From Desulfobacula sp. (GTDB lineage Bacteria > Desulfobacterota > Desulfobacteria > Desulfobacterales > Desulfobacteraceae), in contig JABGOU010000035.1 in NCBI GenBank assembly GCA_018645325.1, positions 1 through 42,669 of the forward strand: DNA of 42,669 nucleotides, written 5' to 3'. Under the pieces are notes generated by a model. The model was not told where the DNA came from. It ran no database searches and was given only the letters and a program-made list of their open reading frames with translations. Made by a program: the position numbers and the translations under genes. How positions within the stretch are numbered: position 1 is the stretch's first letter; each line of letters starts with the position of its first letter. Positions 1 to 8,142 of this stretch are shown here, piece after piece.

Positions 1-173
1 CCATCATGGAGATCGACATCGACACACAAAGAACGCTTGCAACTGATTATATGGTGCAAAGTATTCCTACTTTGATCATCTTTCAGGACGGTCGGGAAGT
101 CAGACGGCTGGTAGGACTCCAATCTGAAGCAGTTCTTGAAAAAAATCTGAATGAAGCTTTAGAAAATAGATAG
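1..173 (+). CDS. Thioredoxin family protein, C-terminal part (5' end outside window)
   Basis: An open frame enters from the left edge (codons from position 3) and stops at TAG 171-173. The visible 56 residues contain the thioredoxin cis-proline segment SIPTLIIFQDGREV followed by a C-terminal helix (SEAVLEKNLNEAL). This matches the second half of the thioredoxin fold, after the CxxC active site, which lies outside the window. The likely role is a protein disulfide reductase in the cytoplasm. The next gene starts 32 bases downstream on the same strand, so the two may be co-transcribed. A thioredoxin beside a cysteine-rich redox protein is suggestive but not proof of partnership. Whether the active site is intact cannot be seen. 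Confidence 0.85.
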   Translation, partial: IMEIDIDTQRTLATDYMVQSIPTLIIFQDGREVRRLVGLQSEAVLEKNLNEALENR

Positions 174-205
174 GAAGTATAAAAAATACATATTAGGAGA
201 AGAAA

Positions 206-2287
206 ATGGGCACTTGCATCAACCACCCTGAAATCCAGACCAGCTATCTTTGTATGAAACATAATATATACCTTTGCGACAAATGTCTGGTATGTCGAGA
301 TCCGGATATTTATTGTAAATTTCGTTCTTCCTGTCCCATTCACTTTATCTCCACAAAAGACTTTGAATCCAAGCCGGATGAAATACGGTCAAAAGAATTC
401 TCTATTGTATTTCAACCGGGTGATGTCAAGATAAGTGTACCCAAAGGTACGAACTTGCTTGAAGCTTCTAAAAAAGCAGATTTATACGTAAATGCATCCT
501 GCAACGGCAAGGGGTCTTGTGGGAAATGCAAGGTAATTATTGAATCCGGGACTATAGAAAAAAACAAAACCTCCTTGCTTAGCGATAAAGAACAAAAAAA
601 AGGATATGTTCTTGCCTGCCAGACACAAGTCACAGACAATCTTGTTATTAAAATACCAGAAGAGACTTTGGAGAAAAAACTTCAGACTGTCGGGATGGGT
701 GAAGAAGCTACTAAAAAACTTTCAGGTCTTGTGGTAGACATTGATCCTATGGTAAAAAAATATACCATCCAACTTGAACCTCCCACAATGGAAGATACTA
801 TCAGCGATCTTGAAAGATTGAAACGAAATCTTAAGCAGGGTGGATGTGATACCTCTAAAATGAGTTCAGGGATCAGGGTAATGAGACAATTGGCCAAAGC
901 TGTAAGAGATGACAATTGGAAAGTGACGGTTTCGGTGCTCCAAAAAAAATGTTCATCGGAAATTGTGGACGTCCGTCCTGTCTCCAAGGATGACAGGTCG
1001 CTTGGCATGGCAGTAGATCTGGGGACCACTTCAATTGTTGTATACATTGTTGATATGCAAACAGGAGAGGTGCTCAGTGCGGCATCCGGCCACAACAGCC
1101 AGGCTTCCTGCGGCGATGACGTAATCAATCGTATTGTCTGCTCCGAAAAGGAAGGTATAAAAAAATTACAAAAAATGGCACTTTCAACCATCAACAATCT
1201 ATCCCAGAGAGCGCTTGAATCTCTTGCCCAAACTCATAAAAATATTGAAAACATCACCATATCCGGGAATACAACCATGGTCCATCTTTTACTGGGAATT
1301 GATGCCCGATATATCAGAAGGGAACCCTATATTCCGACCATTACTGAATTTCCTATTATTAAGGCCGGGCATATTGGGTTAAAAGCCGCACATTATGCCG
1401 GTGTCTTTGTTATGCCTGGACCTGCCGGTTATGTAGGCGGAGATATCGTATCGGGTATTCTTTATACAGGTTTTCATAATACGAATGACCTGACACTTTT
1501 CATTGACGTGGGTACCAACGGAGAAATAGTACTTGGAAACAATGAATTTCTTATGACCGCTGCATGTTCAGCAGGACCTGCTTTCGAAGGAGGGGGAATA
1601 AGATGGGGAATGCGGGCTGAAACCGGAGCCGTTGAAAAAATATTACTTGATCCTGAAACCTTTGAACCTGAATACGAAACAATTGAAGGTAAGACGGCTC
1701 GGGGAATCTGTGGGTCCGGAATGATCGATCTTTTATCTGAAATGCATATGAAAGGCGTTCTAGGCCAGGACGGCCGATTCAGAATAGACAGCAGTCATCC
1801 AAGGATGACAATTTTTAATAATGAGCTGGCGTTCATCATTGAGTTTGCAAAAAATATTGATACTGAAGAGGATATTATATTTACTGAATCAGATATCAAA
1901 AGCTTGACGCTGAGCAAAGCGGCTGTTTATGGAGGCTTTACAGTCCTTCTTGAAGAGATAGGTATGAATTTTTCAATGGTTAGCCAAATGATTATTACCG
2001 GTGGGTTTGGGCAATACCTTGATATCGAAAAAGCCATATCAATTGGTCTTCTCCCCGATATTGAAAGGGGAAAATTCAAATACATGGGCAATAGTTCAAT
2101 AGCAGGTGCTTACATGGCACTGCTTTCAAACACATATCGTCAACAATCCATACAAATATCAAACTCAATGACATATGTTGATTTCTCAAGTAACACCCGA
2201 TTCATGGAAGAATTCACAAAAGCGCAGTTTCTTCCTCATACGGACTCAAAATTATTTCCAAGTGTAACCAGATCCTATTTGAACTAG
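206..2287 (+). CDS. ASKHA-domain 2Fe-2S protein, RACo-like reductive activator of corrinoid proteins
   Basis: This 693-residue protein has three parts. Residues 1-50 hold seven cysteines (4, 16, 24, 27, 30, 37, 43) plus histidines, like a small zinc-binding domain. Residues 65-150 form a plant-type 2Fe-2S ferredoxin domain with Cys99, Cys105, Cys108 and Cys138. The rest is the ASKHA ATPase/activator domain with DLGTTS at 271-276, GNTTMVH near 354 and DVGTNGE at 434-440. Family members (RACo, RamA-like) use ATP and low-potential electrons to return inactive cob(II)alamin to cob(I)alamin on methyltransferase corrinoid proteins. The ATG is preceded by AGGAGAAGAAA. No methyltransferase or corrinoid protein gene lies beside it here, so the client is unknown. 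The cysteine-rich N-terminus is not part of the classic RACo layout. Confident family call, inferred client class. Confidence 0.85.
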   Translation: MGTCINHPEIQTSYLCMKHNIYLCDKCLVCRDPDIYCKFRSSCPIHFISTKDFESKPDEIRSKEFSIVFQPGDVKISVPKGTNLLEASKKADLYVNASCNGKGSCGKCKVIIESGTIEKNKTSLLSDKEQKKGYVLACQTQVTDNLVIKIPEETLEKKLQTVGMGEEATKKLSGLVVDIDPMVKKYTIQLEPPTMEDTISDLERLKRNLKQGGCDTSKMSSGIRVMRQLAKAVRDDNWKVTVSVLQKKCSSEIVDVRPVSKDDRSLGMAVDLGTTSIVVYIVDMQTGEVLSAASGHNSQASCGDDVINRIVCSEKEGIKKLQKMALSTINNLSQRALESLAQTHKNIENITISGNTTMVHLLLGIDARYIRREPYIPTITEFPIIKAGHIGLKAAHYAGVFVMPGPAGYVGGDIVSGILYTGFHNTNDLTLFIDVGTNGEIVLGNNEFLMTAACSAGPAFEGGGIRWGMRAETGAVEKILLDPETFEPEYETIEGKTARGICGSGMIDLLSEMHMKGVLGQDGRFRIDSSHPRMTIFNNELAFIIEFAKNIDTEEDIIFTESDIKSLTLSKAAVYGGFTVLLEEIGMNFSMVSQMIITGGFGQYLDIEKAISIGLLPDIERGKFKYMGNSSIAGAYMALLSNTYRQQSIQISNSMTYVDFSSNTRFMEEFTKAQFLPHTDSKLFPSVTRSYLN

Positions 2288-2316
2288 TCATATGTAAATT
2301 AATAAGGGAGTATAGT

Positions 2317-3852
2317 ATGTGGAGTTTTCTTGGTAAAATAACAAAAAATCTAACCATTGCCATTCCTATAATAATGGTTTCAGGATTTGTCTTTGGAATC
2401 ATTTTTAATGCAGGTTTTTTAAAAGGATTTATCATCCCTTTTACCTTTCTCATGGTTTACCCCATGATGGTTAATCTAAATTTTCAAAAAGTGCTTGAAA
2501 AAGGTGATAGTAAAGCACAAATTTTAACCCAGATCATTAACTTTGGGATTGTCCCGTTTCTTGCTTATTTCATAGGGCTGATATTTTTTAAGGACACCCC
2601 TTATATGGCCTTGGGGCTTCTATTGGTAGGTTTGGTCCCTACAAGCGGTATGGCCATTTCGTGGACAGGATTTGCAAAGGGAAATCTTGAAGCCGCTGTA
2701 AAAATGATGATTATCGGCCTTTTACTGGGATCAATTGCTACACCGTTTTATGTGAAATTTCTCATGGGATCGGCTATTGAAATTAATTTTTTTAAAATCA
2801 TGCAGCAGATTGCAATTATTGTTTTTATTCCTATGGCAGCAGGATTTATCACCCGCCAGAGCCTGGTAAAAAAATACGGACAAAAAGAATTTAGACAAAA
2901 TATCGGTCCCAAATTTCCAGCACTCTCAACCCTGGGCGTAGTCGGAATTGTGTTTATTGCCATGGCATTAAAAGCAAAGGGTATTGCTGCATCTCCTGGT
3001 ATGCTTTTATACATACTTGTTCCGTTGATTATTATCTACACCTTTAATTTTATTATAAGCAGTCTTATCGGGAAATTCTTTTTACCAAGAGGGGATGCCA
3101 TTGCGCTTGTATACGGGTCTGTTATGAGAAACTTGTCTATTTCTCTGGCAATCGCCATTAATGCCTTTGGCCAGGAAGGTGCAAACGCTGCACTGGTAAT
3201 AGCTATTGCCTATATTATTCAAGTGCAGTCCGCTGCATGGTACGTGAAATTTACTGATAAAATTTTTGGAACATCTGATTTAAAAAAAGAACATCCGGAA
3301 CTTTCTATTGCTCAGCCATATAAAGATAAGACTCATACAGGAAAGGAATTCTCCATGGTAGCTGATATCAAAAAGATATTATTTGCGACGGATATTTCCA
3401 AAACAGCAAAGTTTGCATCACGTTACGCATGCAGCATAGGAAACAGTTTCAATGCAGAGGTTTGGGTCATCCACGTTATATCTGATAAGCTGGAATCATA
3501 TTCATTTGGTGCAGGCATCAATGTTTCAGGCACTATGGATAAAAACCAAATAGATGATTTCAATAATGAAGCAATGGAGGATGCAAAACAAATTATACAA
3601 GAAAGGATTCGACATACATCCAAAAAAGTACTGGAAGAAATACCGTTCTGTCCTCTGGCTGAAGAAAAAGTTATCATTAAAACAGGAAACCCGGTTGATC
3701 AAATTGTAAAAGTGGCTGAACAGGATAATTTTGATCTGATTATCATGGGAACACACGGGCATGACAAATTTGAGGAAATAGTTTTAGGAAGCACAGCAAA
3801 CGGTGTTATGCTTAAATCCAAAGTGCCCGTGCTTGTGACACGGCCATCATAG
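2317..3852 (+). CDS. ACR3/SBF-type transporter fused to a universal stress protein domain
   Basis: The 511-residue protein has an N-terminal membrane part (about 1-320) with about ten hydrophobic segments in the pattern of the bile acid:sodium symporter / ACR3 arsenite permease superfamily, including GLVPTSGMAISWT and the late helix pair around RNLSISLAIAINAFG. The last 150 or so residues (from DIKKILFATDIS) form a complete UspA domain ending in the ATP-binding signature GTHGHDK...LGSTANGV and VPVLVTRP. Many USP domains of this type bind ATP or another adenine nucleotide. The fusion suggests transport gated by a nucleotide or stress signal. The substrate is not determinable; arsenite, an organic anion or a bile-acid-like compound are options. 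ATG follows GGGAG. No ars regulator or reductase is nearby, which weakens an arsenic-resistance reading. Confidence 0.8.
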   Translation: MWSFLGKITKNLTIAIPIIMVSGFVFGIIFNAGFLKGFIIPFTFLMVYPMMVNLNFQKVLEKGDSKAQILTQIINFGIVPFLAYFIGLIFFKDTPYMALGLLLVGLVPTSGMAISWTGFAKGNLEAAVKMMIIGLLLGSIATPFYVKFLMGSAIEINFFKIMQQIAIIVFIPMAAGFITRQSLVKKYGQKEFRQNIGPKFPALSTLGVVGIVFIAMALKAKGIAASPGMLLYILVPLIIIYTFNFIISSLIGKFFLPRGDAIALVYGSVMRNLSISLAIAINAFGQEGANAALVIAIAYIIQVQSAAWYVKFTDKIFGTSDLKKEHPELSIAQPYKDKTHTGKEFSMVADIKKILFATDISKTAKFASRYACSIGNSFNAEVWVIHVISDKLESYSFGAGINVSGTMDKNQIDDFNNEAMEDAKQIIQERIRHTSKKVLEEIPFCPLAEEKVIIKTGNPVDQIVKVAEQDNFDLIIMGTHGHDKFEEIVLGSTANGVMLKSKVPVLVTRPS

Positions 3853-3907
3853 TTTTCCCTTAAATATTAATGCCGGGTATAAAAATTACGGGTTTTGCGC
3901 AGCCATT

Positions 3908-3946
3908 ACCAAACAGTTGGACCAAACAGTTGGACCAAACAGTTGG
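3908..3946. repeat. Three perfect tandem copies of a 13-bp unit
   Basis: The unit ACCAAACAGTTGG is repeated exactly three times (3908-3920, 3921-3933, 3934-3946). Each copy has CCAA/TTGG at its ends and is therefore partly palindromic. The block lies in the intergenic region ahead of the exporter operon that starts at 4096, so it may be a multi-site operator. It could equally be a neutral replication-slippage product. Confidence 0.8.
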
Positions 3947-3976
3947 AATTGATGAGTTGGTTTATATGATCAATTC
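3946..3976. promoter_or_regulatory. 8-bp inverted repeat abutting the tandem repeats
   Basis: GAATTGAT (3946-3953) and ATCAATTC (3969-3976) are a perfect inverted pair separated by 15 bases, sharing a base with the last 13-bp tandem unit. It sits about 120 bases upstream of the exporter ATPase gene. It could be an operator or a weak terminator for the preceding transporter gene. No strong U-tract follows, so an operator seems slightly more likely. Confidence 0.35.
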
Positions 3977-4095
3977 TATTGTATAGCAGCACTTAATTAT
4001 TGAATGGTTATTTAAAAAGGTTGGATTTTTTTAAATAATGATTATTTTGTTCAAAAAAGATTTTCCATATAAAAATATATTAAAAGGAGACTGTT

Positions 4096-4767
4096 ATGGC
4101 TCTGGTTCAAATCGAAAACATTTCAAAGATATATAAGACGGGTGATGTTGAGGTTGCTGCTTTAAGCAATATTAATCTATCCATAGAAAAATCTGCTTTT
4201 GTTTCTTTTGTTGGCCCCTCCGGAAGCGGAAAGACAACCATGTTAAACATGATAGGGTGTCTGGATAAACCGTCTTCGGGTCAAATTCTGGTTGACGGCA
4301 AACAGGTGGGCAGTTTTGATCGTAAACAGCGCGCTGCCTTCAGGGGCGATGTTGTTGGGTTTATTTTTCAGTCTTTCAACCTTTTTCCGGTTTTGACAGC
4401 TTATGAGAACATCGAATACCCCCTTGTCATGATTAAGAACGAACCTGTAGAGAAAAGAAAAGAAATGATTCTTTCAGTTCTTGATTCCGTGGGGATGCTG
4501 AATCAGAAAGATAAATTTCCCGATCAATTGTCAGGTGGGCAAAAACAAAGAATCGCCGTGGCAAGAGCCCTGGTTACCCAACCCAAACTTGTTATGGCAG
4601 ATGAACCCACTGCAAATCTTGACAAGGCATCTTCCATTAATGTGATTCGCCTGATGCGGGATATGAAAGACAAGTTTGGCACCACCTTTATATTTTCCAC
4701 CCATGACCCGCGTATTATGGAAGAGGCGGAAATCACACATACCCTTGTTGACGGAAAACTGTCTTAG
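4096..4767 (+). CDS. ABC transporter ATP-binding protein, LolD/MacB type
   Basis: This 223-residue ATPase has Walker A GPSGSGKTT, signature LSGGQKQRIAVARAL, Walker B LVMADEPTANLD and the switch histidine in STHDPR. Its length and IYKTGDVEVAALSNINL opening are typical of the LolD/MacB/FtsE subgroup. These ATPases act as mechanotransmission motors with FtsX-type permeases and do not import solutes. It starts at ATG after AAAAGGAG and is followed 18 bases later by the FtsX-type permease, so it is the first gene of the 4096-8136 operon. Cytoplasmic face of the inner membrane. Family assignment is firm; the substrate (lipoprotein, lipid or outer-membrane component) is inferred from the downstream LolA-like and barrel genes. 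Confidence 0.92.
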   Translation: MALVQIENISKIYKTGDVEVAALSNINLSIEKSAFVSFVGPSGSGKTTMLNMIGCLDKPSSGQILVDGKQVGSFDRKQRAAFRGDVVGFIFQSFNLFPVLTAYENIEYPLVMIKNEPVEKRKEMILSVLDSVGMLNQKDKFPDQLSGGQKQRIAVARALVTQPKLVMADEPTANLDKASSINVIRLMRDMKDKFGTTFIFSTHDPRIMEEAEITHTLVDGKLS

Positions 4768-4785
4768 GCAAAAGGAGATAAGAAT

Positions 4786-6039
4786 ATGTATCGAATATTT
4801 ACAATAGCTTTTCGTAATCTTTTAAGATACAAACGAAGAACAATGCTGACCTCTCTTTTAATTACCCTGGGTATTGTTCTGGTAATTTTGTTTTCCGGTC
4901 TTGCCGGTTCTTTTAAAACCATGATGATCGGACAGATTACAGATTCTAATCTGTCCCAGATGCAGATCCATAAAAGAGGATATGTATCGTCAATTGATAC
5001 CATGCCGTTACATCTCACCTTGGATGCAAAGCGATATAAAAAAATTGAAGGCCTGCTTTCAAACAACAGTGAAATAAAAGCCTGGGCTCCCAGGATTAAA
5101 CTCAATGCCATGCTGAGTAATTTTACCGAGACCACCAATATCCGGTTAAATGCTATAAACCCTGAAAAAGAGGTGCTGGTCTGTCCGGATGTAGCCACCC
5201 GGATGACATTTGATGAAAAAAGAGAACCCGGGATGCTGCTCAATAAAGGGGAAGTTATCATCCCGGATAAACTGGCCAAGGGCATGAAGTTGAAAATCGG
5301 TGATGCCATCGTATTGGTTGCAAACAATAAAGACGGCAGTGTGAATGGGTTGAACTTCAAAGTTGCCGGGATTATCGAGAGCATTCTTGGTCCCCAGGGA
5401 AAAGAAGGGTATATGCATATAAAAGATGCCCAGGAACTATTGCGTATGGATAAACCTGAAATGATTGAAGTGGCCATTCGCTTACATGATTTTGATAAAC
5501 TTGGAAAAGTCTATGCTGACATATCTTCAAAACTGGCAGAATTTATTAATAAAAAAGGTATGCCGGAATTTGAAATTCACACCTGGGATAAGCTGTCTCC
5601 TTTTTCCAATATCGCTAAAATGATTGATTTCATGACCATTACAATGAAAATTATTATGATTGCCATTGTGCTCATCAGTATTTTGAACGTGATGATGATG
5701 TCTGTTTATGAACGTGTCAGGGAAATCGGGACCATGTCTGCAATCGGGACCGCTCCTTCACGAATCATGGGTCTTTTTCTTGCAGAAGGGCTTTTGCTGG
5801 GACTGATCAGTACAATTATCGGTAATGTTATTGGACTGGCAGGTATTTTTGTATTGAATATTTATAAAATCAGTTTTGCCTTTGGACGCCAGGACAACCT
5901 GTTGCTTGCGCCTACAGTGAATATAACTGAGCTGTTGTGGGTATCCTGCATTGTTCTTCTGATCTCTGTGTTTGCCAGTTTGCAACCCGCTTATAAAGCA
6001 TCGAGAATGGAACCGGTTGATGCACTGGGGCATGTTTAA
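4786..6039 (+). CDS. FtsX/LolE-type ABC transporter permease
   Basis: The 417-residue protein has one N-terminal membrane helix (about 20-42, LLITLGIVLVILFSGLAGSF), a large periplasmic domain and three C-terminal helices starting near residue 280. The last part contains the FtsX-domain pattern VYERVREIGTMSAIGTAPSRIMGLFLAEG. This is the MacB/LolC/LolE topology. It pairs with the ATPase encoded just upstream, and an AAGGAG site precedes the ATG. With the LolA-like protein and barrel that follow, it probably extracts or moves a lipid-anchored or lipid substrate from the inner membrane toward the outer membrane. Only one permease gene is present, so the complex would be a homodimer, like MacB or LolF systems. 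Confidence 0.9.
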   Translation: MYRIFTIAFRNLLRYKRRTMLTSLLITLGIVLVILFSGLAGSFKTMMIGQITDSNLSQMQIHKRGYVSSIDTMPLHLTLDAKRYKKIEGLLSNNSEIKAWAPRIKLNAMLSNFTETTNIRLNAINPEKEVLVCPDVATRMTFDEKREPGMLLNKGEVIIPDKLAKGMKLKIGDAIVLVANNKDGSVNGLNFKVAGIIESILGPQGKEGYMHIKDAQELLRMDKPEMIEVAIRLHDFDKLGKVYADISSKLAEFINKKGMPEFEIHTWDKLSPFSNIAKMIDFMTITMKIIMIAIVLISILNVMMMSVYERVREIGTMSAIGTAPSRIMGLFLAEGLLLGLISTIIGNVIGLAGIFVLNIYKISFAFGRQDNLLLAPTVNITELLWVSCIVLLISVFASLQPAYKASRMEPVDALGHV

Positions 6040-6070
6040 TTTAATGAATAATTTAATGAAGGTGGCACAT

Positions 6071-6802
6071 ATGAGAAAAATAATCGTCATTGTTTTGCTG
6101 GGTCTGTTTTACTCTACCCTGGTGTTTGCTCTGGATGGAAATGAAATACTCAAGAAGGTGGACAGAAATCTGAACCCTGAAAGTTTTGAAATGTACAGGA
6201 AACTGATAAATATAGAGCCGGATGGCACCAAAAAAGAGTTTGTCATGTTTTCTGTGAAAAAAGGTAAAGAAAAAATTGCATCAGTATTTCTTTCTCCGGC
6301 CAGTGAAAAGGGGCGAGGTACGCTGCGTATCGGAGAAAATATGTGGCTGTATATTCCCAATGTTGGAAAACCCATTAGAATAACAAGTCTTCAATCTGTT
6401 ACAGGTGGGGTGTTTAACAACTCGGATATCATGCGGGTAGACTATAACAGTGAATACAATTGTGAAAAAATAGAAACAACAGATAAAGGGTATACCCTTT
6501 ATTTAAGGGCAAAGTTAAAAAATGTGGCCTATGAAACCCTGACCATGTTTATTGATTCAAAACGATTTCTTCCATATAAAATCGAGGCCTATGCCGCATC
6601 AGGTATGTTAATAAAAAATCTTTATTTTAAGGAAGTTAAAGATTTTGGTGATGGGATCATCCGACCTTCAATTATCGAAACAGACAGCCCGCTGTACAAG
6701 GGGTATAAGTCTTATATTGTTTTTGCAAATGTAAAAAAACGAGAGCTGGCCAGTGAAATTTTCAGTTTGAACTATATGGACAAAATTGAGGGATTACGGT
6801 AA
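6071..6802 (+). CDS. LolA-like outer-membrane lipoprotein-sorting protein
   Basis: I place the start at ATG 6071 because GAAGGTGG lies just upstream and the product then begins with a clear signal peptide (MRKIIVIVLLGLFYSTLVFA). An upstream in-frame ATG at 5972 lies inside the permease gene and would mask the signal. The mature protein is about 220 residues. It resembles the LolA/LolB-fold family annotated as outer-membrane lipoprotein-sorting proteins, with features such as GRGTLRIGENMWLYIPNVGKPIRI and NSDIMRVDY. It is predicted to be periplasmic and to carry the hydrophobic substrate released by the 4096/4786 transporter. It lies 31 bases after the permease and 2 bases before the barrel gene. 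Family call moderately firm; substrate unknown. Confidence 0.8.
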   Translation: MRKIIVIVLLGLFYSTLVFALDGNEILKKVDRNLNPESFEMYRKLINIEPDGTKKEFVMFSVKKGKEKIASVFLSPASEKGRGTLRIGENMWLYIPNVGKPIRITSLQSVTGGVFNNSDIMRVDYNSEYNCEKIETTDKGYTLYLRAKLKNVAYETLTMFIDSKRFLPYKIEAYAASGMLIKNLYFKEVKDFGDGIIRPSIIETDSPLYKGYKSYIVFANVKKRELASEIFSLNYMDKIEGLR

Positions 6803-6804
6803 TA

Positions 6805-8136
6805 ATGAGACTGGTTTGCCTTGTTTTTACCATTTGGGTTACAATTGTTTTTTTCAATCCATTGCCCTTGTTTTCACAGGACACGGACAATGGATTGACA
6901 GACCTGAACCTTGATTTCAAAATTGAGGAACTTGAAAAAAAACCATATTCGATCAATGCAGATATTGAAACAACAGAAACTATAAGATTTCTTGACCAGG
7001 ATGCGCTTTTGTTTAAACAAAAATATTTGAATAAAAAAAACGAAGATGTAACCTGGCAGACTGATCTTGATTTAATAGTTGAAGCCCAGTACCAGCAGGG
7101 CAGCATTAAATTGTACGGTCGGTTTAACGGCCTTTTCTATTATAATGACGATGAAAGTTTTGAATCGCAAAGAAAGGCTGAAGAAGCGTATGTATCTTTT
7201 CAGCCTTCTTTTTCTCTGGCAATAGATGCCGGGAAAAAAGTTCATAAATGGGGAAAAGGCTATGCATTCAGCCCGTCTGCTTTTTTTGCCAGGCCAAAAG
7301 ATCTTGATGATCCTGATGCAACATTGGAAGGGTATTATTCCGTCAGCGCGGATTACATAAAAAGTATGGAAGGCATCGTCCGTACAGTGGCTGTAACGCC
7401 GATTTTCATGCCCGTAACCCGGGACTTAAATCATGAGATTGGTTCAAAAGACGAACTCATCTGGGGAGGCAAAGTTTATGTTTTAGCCTATGATACAGAT
7501 GTGGACCTCATGTTTTCAATATCTGATAATTTAACTAACCGCGTCGGGTTTGATTTTTCTAAGAATCTTACCCCGTCATTTGAAGTTCACGGAGATGCAG
7601 CCTGGGTCAAGGATTATCGTCAATATATAATTGATGCTGCCGGAAATGTCAGTGAACAAGAGGATACCGTATTCAATCTTCTGTTGGGAATCCGGTATCT
7701 TTCAAGTCAGGACACAACCTATATATTTGAATACTATCGCAATGGGCAGGGATATACAGACTGGGAATATGAACAATATCTTACATTGATTGAAAACGGG
7801 TTTGACCAGTATATAAATACATCCAGTCAAACCCTGATTTCGAAAAGTAAGACTTATGCTGCGCATTATAATCAGCAAGCTGCCATGAAAAATTATTTGT
7901 ATTTAAAGATTTCTCAGAAAGATCCCTTTGATATTTTATATTTTGTCCCGGCAATCACTTTTATTTATAACATGGATGATAAAAGTGCTTCCATCACGCC
8001 CCAGCTTACTTATACGCCCGTGACAAATTTTACGATTGATCTGAAAACCGGATTCCTTTTAGGGGAAAGCAAAACCGAATACGGCGAAAAAATTAATACT
8101 GCAAAGGTCGTACTCTCCATGAGATATTATTTTTAA
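6805..8136 (+). CDS. Predicted outer-membrane beta-barrel protein of the LolA-like/FtsX operon
   Basis: The 443-residue protein begins with a signal peptide ending near PLPLFSQ. It continues with many short alternating amphipathic strands and ends in a terminal aromatic (MRYYF), the usual outer-membrane insertion signal. Segments such as WQTDLDLIVEAQYQQGSIKLYGRF and AKVVLSMRYYF look like barrel strands. I do not recognise a specific named family with confidence. It starts two bases after the LolA-like gene stop, so it belongs to the same operon. A barrel at the end of an ATPase/permease/periplasmic carrier series suggests it is the outer-membrane acceptor or exit pore, which is inference. It could also be an unrelated porin-like protein. 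Confidence 0.7.
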   Translation: MRLVCLVFTIWVTIVFFNPLPLFSQDTDNGLTDLNLDFKIEELEKKPYSINADIETTETIRFLDQDALLFKQKYLNKKNEDVTWQTDLDLIVEAQYQQGSIKLYGRFNGLFYYNDDESFESQRKAEEAYVSFQPSFSLAIDAGKKVHKWGKGYAFSPSAFFARPKDLDDPDATLEGYYSVSADYIKSMEGIVRTVAVTPIFMPVTRDLNHEIGSKDELIWGGKVYVLAYDTDVDLMFSISDNLTNRVGFDFSKNLTPSFEVHGDAAWVKDYRQYIIDAAGNVSEQEDTVFNLLLGIRYLSSQDTTYIFEYYRNGQGYTDWEYEQYLTLIENGFDQYINTSSQTLISKSKTYAAHYNQQAAMKNYLYLKISQKDPFDILYFVPAITFIYNMDDKSASITPQLTYTPVTNFTIDLKTGFLLGESKTEYGEKINTAKVVLSMRYYF

Positions 8137-8142
8137 AAACGG

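Noticed and set aside
2317-3852. Calling the transporter an arsenite efflux pump outright
   Set aside because: The fold fits several substrate classes and there are no ars regulators, reductases or chaperones in the neighbourhood.
3908-3946. Tandem 13-bp units as replication-origin iterons
   Set aside because: Only three units, with no replication gene or DnaA-box cluster nearby.
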